Shown here piece by piece: positions 23,165-30,831 of a stretch of DNA of 64,000 nucleotides (position 1 is its first letter; every line of letters begins with the position of its first letter). The DNA comes from Xenorhabdus ehlersii. GTDB lineage: Bacteria > Pseudomonadota > Gammaproteobacteria > Enterobacterales > Enterobacteriaceae. The notes under the pieces are model-generated. The model did no database searches. It was not told where the DNA came from and saw only the letters and a list, made by a program, of their open reading frames with translations. Location of the stretch: positions 310,001-374,000 of the forward strand of contig NZ_RAQI01000001.1 of assembly GCF_003610465.1 (NCBI RefSeq), in the 5' to 3' direction. The position numbers were made by a program, and so were the translations under genes.

Positions 23165-23526
23165 TCCTCACTGGCGGCGTTCAGGTATTTCAACGCCCAC
23201 GCACTCAGTTTCATGCCCTCACGTTGCGCTTGTTTTACGTAGCGCGATTTTAATTGTGAATTCAGCCGAATAGTCAACATGCTATCAGCAGGCAAAACCC
23301 CCGCTGCATTGAGATTGCCAATATTTCCGTGGAAACCCTGCGGGGGGTTCCCTGCCATACCATCACGGTAACCCGTTTCCATATCAGGGTTGGCGTTTTT
23401 TTGTGTGGATTCAACGGGGGTGTTGTTATGGAAATAACTGCGCAATCCTCGTTGATATCCAATGAAATAATCACCACCAATCGACTCTGCGGCAGCTAGA
23501 TAGGTTTTAAATTGACGTTCGTTCAT
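23161..23526 (-). CDS. Ribbon-helix-helix accessory regulator (121 aa)
   Basis: C-terminal 45 residues (SMLTIRLNSQLKSRYVKQ then AQREGMKLSAWALKYLNA) form an Arc/MetJ-type ribbon-helix-helix. The N-terminal part (AAAESIGGDYFIGYQRGLRS, GYRDGMAGNPPQGFH) is an unrecognised cap. Converges with the DUF1456-like gene, ends overlapping by 4 bp. Likely a DNA-binding regulator of the accessory block. Confidence 0.6.
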   Translation of the reverse strand: MNERQFKTYLAAAESIGGDYFIGYQRGLRSYFHNNTPVESTQKNANPDMETGYRDGMAGNPPQGFHGNIGNLNAAGVLPADSMLTIRLNSQLKSRYVKQAQREGMKLSAWALKYLNAASED

Positions 23527-23571
23527 GTTTCACCTAGTAGAATGGGTGGCTATGCCACCCACGTTAATTAT

Positions 23572-23781
23572 TTATTGTTCAATTTCAATACCAACTCGGA
23601 GTGCATCCTCTAATATTAGCTCAATACCTGCGGGATGTTCATACAGGGAGCTAACATTACTGCCAACAGGATAGAGTCCGTTTATTTCAATGCGAGTGAC
23701 ATTTTCGCCAGTTTCCATATATAAAATGTCAACATTACCGGATTGATTGATGCGACCAAAAATTTCGTTGATATTAGCCAT
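23572..23781 (-). CDS. Hypothetical accessory protein behind cassette 3 (69 aa)
   Basis: Start placed at ATG 23781, with AGAGGA 7 bases upstream, giving 69 residues (MANINEIFGRINQSGNVDIL at the start). A longer upstream frame would run through the promoter and is not likely. Beta-rich, acidic, no recognised domain. Confidence 0.6.
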   Translation of the reverse strand: MANINEIFGRINQSGNVDILYMETGENVTRIEINGLYPVGSNVSSLYEHPAGIELILEDALRVGIEIEQ

Positions 23782-23795
23782 TTTGTTTTCCTCTT

Positions 23796-23915
23796 GATTA
23801 GGGTTCCGCCCTATCGGTGAACTGCCATTCAGTTCATGATTTAAATATAGCTCATTGGGTTTTGTTTGTAAACACAATCAAACTATAAATATTCTATATT
23901 GCGATTTCTATCACA
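23796..23915 (-). promoter_or_regulatory. Promoter cassette, diverged copy 3
   Basis: Diverged relative of the 166-bp cassette. Minus-strand TTTACA, 17-bp spacer and TATATT (23849-23844), with a CRP-like TGTGA-N6-TCGCA dyad at 23900-23915, again centred about 70 bp upstream of the expected start. Conserved spacing despite sequence divergence supports function. Confidence 0.65.
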
Positions 23916-23921
23916 TTTTTA

Positions 23922-24134
23922 TTACGATTCGAGTTCAAACCATCGAAACTCAGCAGCACGTAGAATTCTAACCAGTGACTCTGGGGCTGTATTACCCTGC
24001 TCTATGAAATCGGACTCCTCGGTGTAGGAGAGTGAGGTGCTCAGTTTGTAATTGCAAAATGCCGCCGCTTTTTCTACCAATACATCTAATTCAATGGTGC
24101 TTTTTGCGTGATCAATCTTATGAGTAGTAATCAT
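23922..24134 (-). CDS. Hypothetical accessory protein (70 aa)
   Basis: 70 residues starting MITTHKIDHAKSTIELDVLV and ending AAEFRWFELES. It is the second gene of the transcript that starts from cassette copy 2, 30 bp after the 24165-24545 gene. No domain recognised. Confidence 0.55.
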   Translation of the reverse strand: MITTHKIDHAKSTIELDVLVEKAAAFCNYKLSTSLSYTEESDFIEQGNTAPESLVRILRAAEFRWFELES

Positions 24135-24164
24135 GGCATTTACACTCCTGCATAAAATTAGCTG

Positions 24165-24545
24165 TTAGATGATGGGTTTTAAATCGCCACAGTTCCATTC
24201 GTTTTTGACGCAATCGTAAAACGCTTTAAATGGGATTAGTTGGTACGCTCTGGAATTGGAAATGCGTTCACCGTTCAATCTGGCTGAACTGATATTGCCT
24301 GTCTTGTACCACGACAACTCCAGCCCGAATACTTCCCCGAATCGTTCTATGTTGATATAGATGCGGCGGTGTCCGTGATTTTCCCAAACACTGAATCCCA
24401 TTTTGAGTAATTTGTTCTCAGTGCTAATCATGGAGCTGTAGACGTCACGCAGAGCCAGAGAAAACGCGATTTGATAATCGCCAACGATAGCGACGGTGTT
24501 TTTAGCAATTTTGTGGGCTGCTGAGAAAATTTGAGATTTGTTCAT
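24165..24545 (-). CDS. Hypothetical accessory protein behind promoter cassette 2 (126 aa)
   Basis: 126 residues starting MNKSQIFSAAHKIAKNTV, a start I recognise from uncharacterised accessory proteins of enterobacterial phages and conjugative elements. The start region is shared with the 21839-22420 gene through the cassette duplication. No catalytic motif visible. Confidence 0.6.
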   Translation of the reverse strand: MNKSQIFSAAHKIAKNTVAIVGDYQIAFSLALRDVYSSMISTENKLLKMGFSVWENHGHRRIYINIERFGEVFGLELSWYKTGNISSARLNGERISNSRAYQLIPFKAFYDCVKNEWNCGDLKPII

Positions 24546-24680
24546 TTTGGAGTCCTTGATTATTCAGAGTTCCGCTCTGTCGGTGAGCTGTTATCAGTTC
24601 ATGGTTTAAATATAGTTCATCGGTATTTGTTTGTCAATACAATTAAAATTAGAATAATGCAATTTAGTGATTCTGATCAC
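24515..24680 (-). promoter_or_regulatory. Promoter cassette, copy 2 (with CRP-like box)
   Basis: 163 of 166 bases match 22390-22555, including TTGACA-17-TATATT and the GTGA-N6-TCAC box. All three differences fall in the untranslated leader between promoter and start codon. Confidence 0.75.
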
Positions 24681-24698
24681 ACAATTCAGCATTCCATG

Positions 24699-24789
24699 CC
24701 ATCACCTCCCGTGGTGGTTTTTTTATTTCTGCACCCATTCCCTTGGGTGACTATAACAACACCCCAAGCCATCACATCCGTGGTGGCTT
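24699..24789 (+). terminator. Tandem rightward terminators
   Basis: Stem CCATCAC/GTGGTGG (24699-24717) followed by T7 is a good terminator. A second stem CACCCA/TGGGTG lies at 24732-24749, and a third, AAGCCATCAC/GTGGTGGCTT, at 24766-24789. The remaining bases to 24903 hold no gene. Confidence 0.75.
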
Positions 24790-24878
24790 CTCTTGCTGAA
24801 CAATGGGACGCATTGAGGTCCCAGAGTAAATGAGACTGGGATTGCAGGAGTATGTTAGGACACAGTGTGTGAGATGAA

Positions 24879-24898
24879 AGCCCCTACAATGAGGGGCT
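24879..24898 (-). terminator. Terminator of hicAB
   Basis: Arms AGCCCCT (24879-24885) and AGGGGCT (24892-24898), followed leftward by TTTC. Sits right after the hicB stop. Confidence 0.6.
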
Positions 24899-24903
24899 AA
24901 CTA

Positions 24904-25320
24904 TTAGATAACTGAAAGTGATAGCTTTTTACCTACAGCGGCAAGTGCCCGGCTAATAGTATCAATTTTAGTTGTGTGGCGTGGTGCGAGTATTCGTTGG
25001 ATTTCAGGAGGACGAATACCGGTTAAGCGCGATAATTCAGCTTTACTGACTTTAGCCGTTAGAAGCTCATTATTGAGTAAAATTTTGGCATACACGCTAT
25101 CAGGTAAGTATACCCAATGTTCATCTTCTTGAAGCTCAGATGCGGGTGAAGGAAATGCCTTATCCATATCGAAGTAAATTTCAACACTGGAAAGTAAAAC
25201 ATCTTCGGCCATTTCCATTGCTTCAGGGATATCTGCACCACAAGTGATAGCTTCGGGGATACCTCTAAATGTTACTGTATATCCATTATCTTCTTTCGCA
25301 AATTTTGCAGGATAGTACAT
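24904..25320 (-). CDS. hicB: HicB antitoxin with C-terminal helix-turn-helix
   Basis: 138 residues. The N-terminal HicB fold (MYYPAKFAKEDNGYTVTF then RGIPEAITCGADIPEAME) neutralises HicA; the C-terminal part (SKAELSRLTGIRPPEIQR onward) is an XRE-type helix-turn-helix for operator binding. The gene lies 58 bp downstream of hicA. A stem TAGCCCTC/GAGGGCTA (25354-25374) in the gap may tune the toxin to antitoxin ratio. Confidence 0.88.
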   Translation of the reverse strand: MYYPAKFAKEDNGYTVTFRGIPEAITCGADIPEAMEMAEDVLLSSVEIYFDMDKAFPSPASELQEDEHWVYLPDSVYAKILLNNELLTAKVSKAELSRLTGIRPPEIQRILAPRHTTKIDTISRALAAVGKKLSLSVI

Positions 25321-25378
25321 GTTGACCTCTTTAATAATCTATCGGTGCAGTGATAGCCCTCGCATTGAGGGCTAGAGT

Positions 25379-25555
25379 TTATTTTAAATCTAATTGTTTC
25401 TTGACTCCTTCGACCAACCCCTTTGTCAGTTCCTGACTTGGGTGTCTGGGGAGGTGGCTTATTTTACCTTTGTAGTAGAGTTTCAGATGCTTTTTGCCAT
25501 TTTCTGCCTCGACTCCTTGAGCTTTTAGCCACTTTAAAAATTCACTTTGTTTCAC
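25379..25555 (-). CDS. hicA: HicA mRNA interferase toxin
   Basis: 58 residues from GTG 25555, with GGAGG just upstream, ending TAA 25379. Sequence KQSEFLKWLKAQGVEAENGK then HLKLYYKGKISHLPRHPSQE is the HicA double-stranded RNA-binding-like fold; the probable catalytic histidine is in PRHPSQEL (H38). It precedes hicB, the usual order. Role: RNA cleavage when the antitoxin is lost; in prophages this often serves stability or phage exclusion. Confidence 0.88.
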   Translation of the reverse strand: MKQSEFLKWLKAQGVEAENGKKHLKLYYKGKISHLPRHPSQELTKGLVEGVKKQLDLK

Positions 25556-25587
25556 TGCACCTCCGTTTCGTTAACTTGAAATCATTG

Positions 25588-25635
25588 TATGCAAAAATGC
25601 TAATAATAGCAAGTTAAAATTAGCATTTTTGCATA
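25588..25635 (-). promoter_or_regulatory. hicAB operator-promoter dyad
   Basis: A perfect 16-bp inverted repeat, TATGCAAAAATGCTAA (25588-25603) and its complement (25620-25635), separated by 16 bp, lies 33 bp upstream of hicA. It is the likely binding site of HicB and covers the expected hicA promoter. Confidence 0.7.
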
Positions 25636-25683
25636 TAAATGTTATCGCGCATTAGCACGCGCTTATCTAATCCAAGAGCCTAC

Positions 25684-25760
25684 AGAAAGTGAACCTGAGA
25701 AAACCGTTAATTATGTGGCGTTCTTGGGGCGGCTTTTCTGTGCTAACAGGTTCACTTTCT
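25684..25760. promoter_or_regulatory. Long dyad upstream of the KilA-N gene
   Basis: Perfect 14-bp arms AGAAAGTGAACCTG (25684-25697) and CAGGTTCACTTTCT (25747-25760), with inner pairing between AGAAAACCG and CGGCTTTTCT. It ends 15 bp before the KilA-N start codon at 25776, so it could be an operator pair or an RNA attenuator. Confidence 0.6.
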
Positions 25761-25775
25761 ATAGGAAACCACATA

Positions 25776-26321
25776 ATGAAATACCCAACAGTCACTATTA
25801 ATGGCATCTCTGTTCGTGTCGATAACGAAGGACGTTATAACCTAAATGACTTACATGCTGCTGCTGTTGCTAACGGAGAAGCAACCGAATCTCAAAAGCC
25901 GAGCAAATTTATTCGCAGTGCTCAGGTCAAGAGGTTTATAGAGGCACTGACCAAAGGACAAAAAAGTCCTCTGGAACAAAATCAACCACTTATAATCAAT
26001 AATGGCGGTGATAATCCAGGAGTATGGGGTGTTGAGTTATTAGTAATCAGATATGCGGCTTGGCTTAAACCTGAATTTGAAATTCGGGTTTATAACACCT
26101 TTCGTGATGCTGTCCGGAACGAGTTTGATGTAATGACCCGTCTGAATCGCTTAGATCTGACCATTGAAGCAGAGGCAAGGGATATCAGTGCTTGTGCTCG
26201 CAAAATGAGTAATTGGGGTGTGGGAGGGAGAAAGCAGTTATTGCTTGCTGCCCGTGAACGAATGATTGAGCAGGTTCAACCATTCTTACCGGGGGTGCAG
26301 TCGATGCCTCCTCAAAATTGA
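25776..26321 (+). CDS. KilA-N domain protein (possible antirepressor)
   Basis: 181 residues from ATG 25776 (TAGGAA upstream). KilA-N fold: PTVTINGISVRVDNEGRYNL, NDLHAAAVANGE, then SKFIRSAQVKRFIEAL and GVWGVELLVIRYAAWLKPEF. KilA-N proteins bind DNA and include antirepressors and growth inhibitors. It lies between the accessory block and the terminase genes and is preceded by a large dyad. A second KilA-N gene is at 38100. Confidence 0.78.
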   Translation: MKYPTVTINGISVRVDNEGRYNLNDLHAAAVANGEATESQKPSKFIRSAQVKRFIEALTKGQKSPLEQNQPLIINNGGDNPGVWGVELLVIRYAAWLKPEFEIRVYNTFRDAVRNEFDVMTRLNRLDLTIEAEARDISACARKMSNWGVGGRKQLLLAARERMIEQVQPFLPGVQSMPPQN

Positions 26322-26375
26322 GTTTACTGATTTTATTAGTAAAAGTGACGATGGTTAGCAAAGTAAGGAACAAAA

Positions 26376-26975
26376 ATGGCTAAACCAGATTGGGAGGCCA
26401 TCGAATCGGCTTACCGGGCTGGTTTGCTGTCTCTTCGGGAGATTGCCTCACAACATGGCATCAGTGAAGGTGCTATCCGTAAGCGAGCAAAGCGGGATGA
26501 TTGGTCTCGTGACCTTGCCGCAAAAGTCAAAGAACGCACGGATGACATGGTACGCAAAGAAGAGGTACGCAATCAGGTACGCAGTCAAACAACTCTCTCT
26601 GAACGCGTACTGATTGAAGCCTCTGCGGAGGTCATTACTAAGGTTCGCATGGAGCATCGCGGTGATATCCGTCGAGCCAGAGATATTGCGAATGCACTAT
26701 TTGATGAGCTGGGTGCGGAATGTGCCGATATCGATGCGTTGAGGCAATTAGGGCAACTCATGCATGAACCTGATGATAACGGGCGAGACAGACTCAATGA
26801 ACTCTATCACGCCATTATCAGTCTGCCTGAGCGGGTGAAGTCGATGAAAGCCTTGAGCGAGACACTCAAGAACCTGATTGGGCTGGAGCGTCAGGCATAC
26901 GGACTTGATGAGTTACAACCGAATAAAGCGGTCGATCAGCTATCGAATTTAATGGACGAACTGTCTAAGGGATAA
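26376..26975 (+). CDS. terS: Terminase small subunit
   Basis: 199 residues with an N-terminal helix-turn-helix (YRAGLLSLREIASQHGISEG then AIRKRAKRDDW) for packaging-site recognition, and helical oligomerisation segments. Directly upstream of the large subunit with 1 bp between. Binds pac or cos DNA and starts packaging. Confidence 0.85.
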   Translation: MAKPDWEAIESAYRAGLLSLREIASQHGISEGAIRKRAKRDDWSRDLAAKVKERTDDMVRKEEVRNQVRSQTTLSERVLIEASAEVITKVRMEHRGDIRRARDIANALFDELGAECADIDALRQLGQLMHEPDDNGRDRLNELYHAIISLPERVKSMKALSETLKNLIGLERQAYGLDELQPNKAVDQLSNLMDELSKG

Positions 26976-26976
26976 C

Positions 26977-28449
26977 ATGAAGTCGGAACATTTAATGTTA
27001 CTGCGCGATAAACTGTGGCGGCTGAATAATCTCTACTGGATAACGGACAAAGAAGGGAAGACTATCCGGTTTAAGATGACACCGGAACAGCTTGAGTACT
27101 TCGAAGGCATGCACACCCGTAACATCATTCTCAAAGCGCGACAGCTCGGTTTCACGACTGAGGTATGCATTATCCAGCTCGATGCAGCGCTATTCGAATC
27201 CGCTAAATGCGCCTTGATAGCCCATACGCTAAACGACGCCAAGCGCCTGTTCCGTGAGAAGGTCAAATATGCCTACGACCGATTGCCGGATGAGGTTAAG
27301 GCAGCAAATCCTGCCAGTAACGATGCAGCAGGGGAGCTGGTCTTTCGCAAAGGCGGTTCATTGTATGTCTCAACCTCGTTTCGTGGTGGCACATTGCGCT
27401 ATCTGCATGTATCAGAGTTCGGGAAGATTTGTGCCAAGTTCCCCGACAAAGCGCGTGAGATAGTTACGGGTGCGTTTGAGGCAGTATCAACAGATTGTTT
27501 CACCACGATTGAGAGTACGGCAGAGGGGCGGGCTGGTTATTTCTTTGACTACTGCCAGACTGCCGAGAAAGCCCTGATACAAGGCAAACGACTCTCTAAC
27601 CTAGACTGGAAGTTCTTTTTCTTTTCATGGTGGAAAAACCCACTGTATGCCATTGATCCGGTAGAACCCACACCGCAGCGATTGTCTGATTACTTTGCTG
27701 AACTGAGAGTCAAACACGGTATCACTCTCACCGAACGCCAGCAGGCTTGGTATCTCGCCAAAGAGAAAACGCTGGGCGATGACATGAAACGGGAATACCC
27801 CTCGATCCCCGCCGAAGCTTTCCAGCAATCGGTTGAAGGCGCTTATTACGCTAAGCAATTCCGCTGGCTGTACGAAAACAAACGCATTGGAAAATTGCCG
27901 GATAACTCCCATCTGCCTGTCCATACGTTCTGGGATATCGGTGTCGGGGATTCAACGGCTATCTGGTTTGTGCGTGAAGTCGGGGGAGAGTTTCACGTTA
28001 TCGACTACTACGAGAACTCAGGTGAAGGGCTGCGGCACTATATGAAGGTGCTGAAAGACAAGGGTTACACCTACAGCGAGCACTGGGGACCACATGATAT
28101 CGATAATCGGGAATTTGGTGCAGATGCGAAATCACGCCGGGAACTGGCGCGGGAAGGATATGAAATCGATGGTCAGCGTTATTCTCTTATCTTCAAGGTC
28201 GTGCCGAAAGTGGCGGTAGATACCGGTATCGAATCTGTGCGTGAAATATTGCCCAAGTGTGTCTTTGACGAGGAGAAATGCAGTGAAGGTATCTCCCATC
28301 TGGAAAGCTACCGTAAAGAGTGGGATGACAAACGCGGCTGCTGGAAAGATAAACCGCTGCATGACTTCACATCGCACGGTGCTGATGGTTTCCGTTATTT
28401 CGCTGTTGCCAAGAACAACCACAAGACGGTTGGTGCATTTTTCTTCTAA
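26977..28449 (+). CDS. terL: Terminase large subunit
   Basis: 490 residues. ATPase half: Walker A-like KARQLGFTT at 53-61 and an acidic motif region around SEFGKI. Nuclease half: WDIGVGDSTAIWF near 317 and a C-terminal DFTSHGADGFRYFAVA, which carry the metal-binding aspartates of RNase H-like terminase nucleases. Pumps and cuts DNA during packaging. Confidence 0.93.
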   Translation: MKSEHLMLLRDKLWRLNNLYWITDKEGKTIRFKMTPEQLEYFEGMHTRNIILKARQLGFTTEVCIIQLDAALFESAKCALIAHTLNDAKRLFREKVKYAYDRLPDEVKAANPASNDAAGELVFRKGGSLYVSTSFRGGTLRYLHVSEFGKICAKFPDKAREIVTGAFEAVSTDCFTTIESTAEGRAGYFFDYCQTAEKALIQGKRLSNLDWKFFFFSWWKNPLYAIDPVEPTPQRLSDYFAELRVKHGITLTERQQAWYLAKEKTLGDDMKREYPSIPAEAFQQSVEGAYYAKQFRWLYENKRIGKLPDNSHLPVHTFWDIGVGDSTAIWFVREVGGEFHVIDYYENSGEGLRHYMKVLKDKGYTYSEHWGPHDIDNREFGADAKSRRELAREGYEIDGQRYSLIFKVVPKVAVDTGIESVREILPKCVFDEEKCSEGISHLESYRKEWDDKRGCWKDKPLHDFTSHGADGFRYFAVAKNNHKTVGAFFF

Positions 28450-28461
28450 GGAGAGTCTTTC

Positions 28462-29886
28462 GTGAATGAAAAAACAGAATTTCTTGTTAATAGCCTAGCT
28501 GACACTATCGCCAAACGGATGATTTATGCGGCTGGTGGTGTTAGTGGCAATACGAAACGCACCAATATCTATTCTGAGTTCGGTTATCCCGAACAACTCA
28601 GGTTCAGAGAATATTACAACGCCTATGAGCGTAATGCTGTGGCACATGCTGCTGTGCATCGTTTACTGGATGGGTGCTGGCAGGATAATCCGACCATTAT
28701 TGATGGCGAGGAAAAGAAAGAATCGGATGTCACAAGCTCATGGGAGACAAAAGTAACAAAATTATTAAAGCCGTATTGGCCGAAAATCAAAGACGCCGAT
28801 CGCCGTAATATGATTGGTCACTATTCGGCGCTGCTCATTCAAGTTCGGGATAGCAGGGCATGGAGTGAGCCTATTGATACCACGGTAGTGTCACGGTTGA
28901 AGGGCGAAGCACTGGTAAACTTGATCCCAGTTTGGGAGCCTCAGCTTACGGTTGCAGAATGGGACACGGATATTAACTCCGAAACCTACGGGCAGCCGGC
29001 GATGTTCAACTTTGATGAACGCCCGATAGGTCAGGTTGAGATACAAGGGCCAGCAAAACAATTAACTATCCATCCATCGCGGGTCATTATTTTGTGCGAA
29101 GGGGCTGAGGATGGGAATATTTTTTCAGGTACACCGTTACTCAGGGCGGGATATAACAAGCTATTGGACATTGAAAAAGTCTCTGGCGGTAGTTCTGAGG
29201 GCTTTTTGAAAAACGCCTCTCGTCAAATTGGGGTGGAGTTTGATAAAGAAACCAGCATCAATGATCTTAGCCAAGTGGCAAAAGACGCTGGATATAAAAA
29301 CCTCGGCGAGGCTTTAGAAGATAAAATCAATAAACTCAATCGTGGGACAGACTCAGCCGCTGTGATGCAGGCGGGTAAGCTGAATGTATTATCAGTCGCG
29401 CCGGGCGATCCAACGCCGACATGGGAAGTCACGATTCGTGAGTTTTGCGCCTCTGTGCAAGTGCCGTTTACCATTCTGTTTGGTACTCAAACGGGAAAAT
29501 TAGCCGGGGATAAAGATGACGCGGCATGGAAAGTACGCCTGAACGGTCGCCGATGGGGATTTTTGACCCAATATGTAACACGATTGATAAATCGATTGTG
29601 GGAAATTGGCATTATCGAGCCACCTTCTTCTGGCGAGGTCACTATTGCATGGTCTGACATGCTCGCCGCCAGTGAGCAGGAGAAGATCGATAATATGATT
29701 AAGATGGCAGAGGCGGCACTGAAAACCCAGCAGGCGTTCGGGACATCAATATTCACTCCTAATGAGATTCGCACTGTGGGGGAATTGGAGCCACTGGAAG
29801 AAGAGCCAGAGCCACAGGGTGCAACAGGAGACCCGCTAACTGATGACCAAGAACAGAATCGGAACCCCGATCATACCGAGAAATAA
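28462..29886 (+). CDS. Portal protein (DUF1073/HI1409-like)
   Basis: 474 residues from GTG 28462 with AAGGAG upstream. Begins TEFLVNSLADTIAKRMIY, has VAHAAVHRLLDGCWQDNP and the later CASVQVPFTILFGTQTGKLA typical of this portal family, with a Glu/Pro/Asp-rich tail. Twelve copies would form the DNA gate at one capsid vertex. Overlaps the MuF gene by 44 bp. Confidence 0.88.
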   Translation: MNEKTEFLVNSLADTIAKRMIYAAGGVSGNTKRTNIYSEFGYPEQLRFREYYNAYERNAVAHAAVHRLLDGCWQDNPTIIDGEEKKESDVTSSWETKVTKLLKPYWPKIKDADRRNMIGHYSALLIQVRDSRAWSEPIDTTVVSRLKGEALVNLIPVWEPQLTVAEWDTDINSETYGQPAMFNFDERPIGQVEIQGPAKQLTIHPSRVIILCEGAEDGNIFSGTPLLRAGYNKLLDIEKVSGGSSEGFLKNASRQIGVEFDKETSINDLSQVAKDAGYKNLGEALEDKINKLNRGTDSAAVMQAGKLNVLSVAPGDPTPTWEVTIREFCASVQVPFTILFGTQTGKLAGDKDDAAWKVRLNGRRWGFLTQYVTRLINRLWEIGIIEPPSSGEVTIAWSDMLAASEQEKIDNMIKMAEAALKTQQAFGTSIFTPNEIRTVGELEPLEEEPEPQGATGDPLTDDQEQNRNPDHTEK

Positions 29887-30811
29887 GAGCGACCCTACCC
29901 AGTCATACCGACCCGTTAATAAGATGTTCCGGGATATCGAACGGCGATATTACGACATCAAAAAAGCCCTCAGACAGCGCTTTGATCTGCAATTAACCGG
30001 CAGAACGCAGGCAAGCAATGCGGGGCTATCGCATACCCTGCATGGCAACACACTCTATCAGGTCAATGCGGGGAGTTTCATCTATGACCTGTCAGCCTCT
30101 GAGCTGGCTTTACTGCTTGAGCGGATACAAAGCATTCTGGACGACTATCTGCTGGCAGGCGGTAAAGAAAATCTATGGGCGTTCGGCTATGTGGCGCAGG
30201 AGTATCAACGCGGCACCGTAAACGCTTATACCAATCTGTCGGCACAGTCCGCCGTCTATGCCCAGCAAACTACGTTATCAGCCTTGTTATCAACGCCTGC
30301 TTATCAGAATCAGGTGGCGACTGCGTTCGTGTCCACCTATAGCGATTGGAAGGGGCTGTCTGATGCAGCAAGAGCTGATTTGTCCAATGTCATATCCTCA
30401 GCTATCGCTCGCGGAATTAATCCCAGAGAAACAGCAAGGATTATCAGCAAGCGCCTTGATGTCTCAATGGGGTTAGCCAAGAACATCGCCCAAACGGAGC
30501 AGGTTGGTGCATTACGGCAAGCCAACTGGAACGAAGTGGCATGGGCTAAAGAGCGATTAGGTTTAAATACCCGTCTGCTTTGGCTCTCAGCCCTGAAACC
30601 AACTACCAGATCATGGCACGCTGCACGGCACGGGAAACTTTACACCAAGCAGGAAGTAGAGGAATTCTACGCCAAAAATGGCAACCGCTATCGCTGCTAC
30701 TGCGCACAACAGCCTGTGGTGCTGGACGATGACGACAAACTGTATAACACGGGCCTAACAGCGCGGCTGGGTGAAGAGCGCAAAGGCTGGCAGGGCAATT
30801 CATCTAAGTAA
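29843..30811 (+). CDS. Head morphogenesis protein (MuF/SPP1 gp7 family)
   Basis: 322 residues. The C-terminal half has the MuF pattern: IAQTEQVGALRQANWNEV, then LWLSALKPTTRSWHAARHGK and YRCYCAQQPVVL. Minor head protein needed for early head assembly or injection. Located after the portal as usual. Confidence 0.85.
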   Translation: MTKNRIGTPIIPRNKSDPTQSYRPVNKMFRDIERRYYDIKKALRQRFDLQLTGRTQASNAGLSHTLHGNTLYQVNAGSFIYDLSASELALLLERIQSILDDYLLAGGKENLWAFGYVAQEYQRGTVNAYTNLSAQSAVYAQQTTLSALLSTPAYQNQVATAFVSTYSDWKGLSDAARADLSNVISSAIARGINPRETARIISKRLDVSMGLAKNIAQTEQVGALRQANWNEVAWAKERLGLNTRLLWLSALKPTTRSWHAARHGKLYTKQEVEEFYAKNGNRYRCYCAQQPVVLDDDDKLYNTGLTARLGEERKGWQGNSSK

Positions 30812-30831
30812 CAACTCAAAGAGGTGACGAC

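Noticed and set aside
22390..24680. Insertion sequence or transposon as source of the repeated promoter cassette
   Set aside because: No terminal inverted repeats, target duplications or transposase frame are present around the copies.
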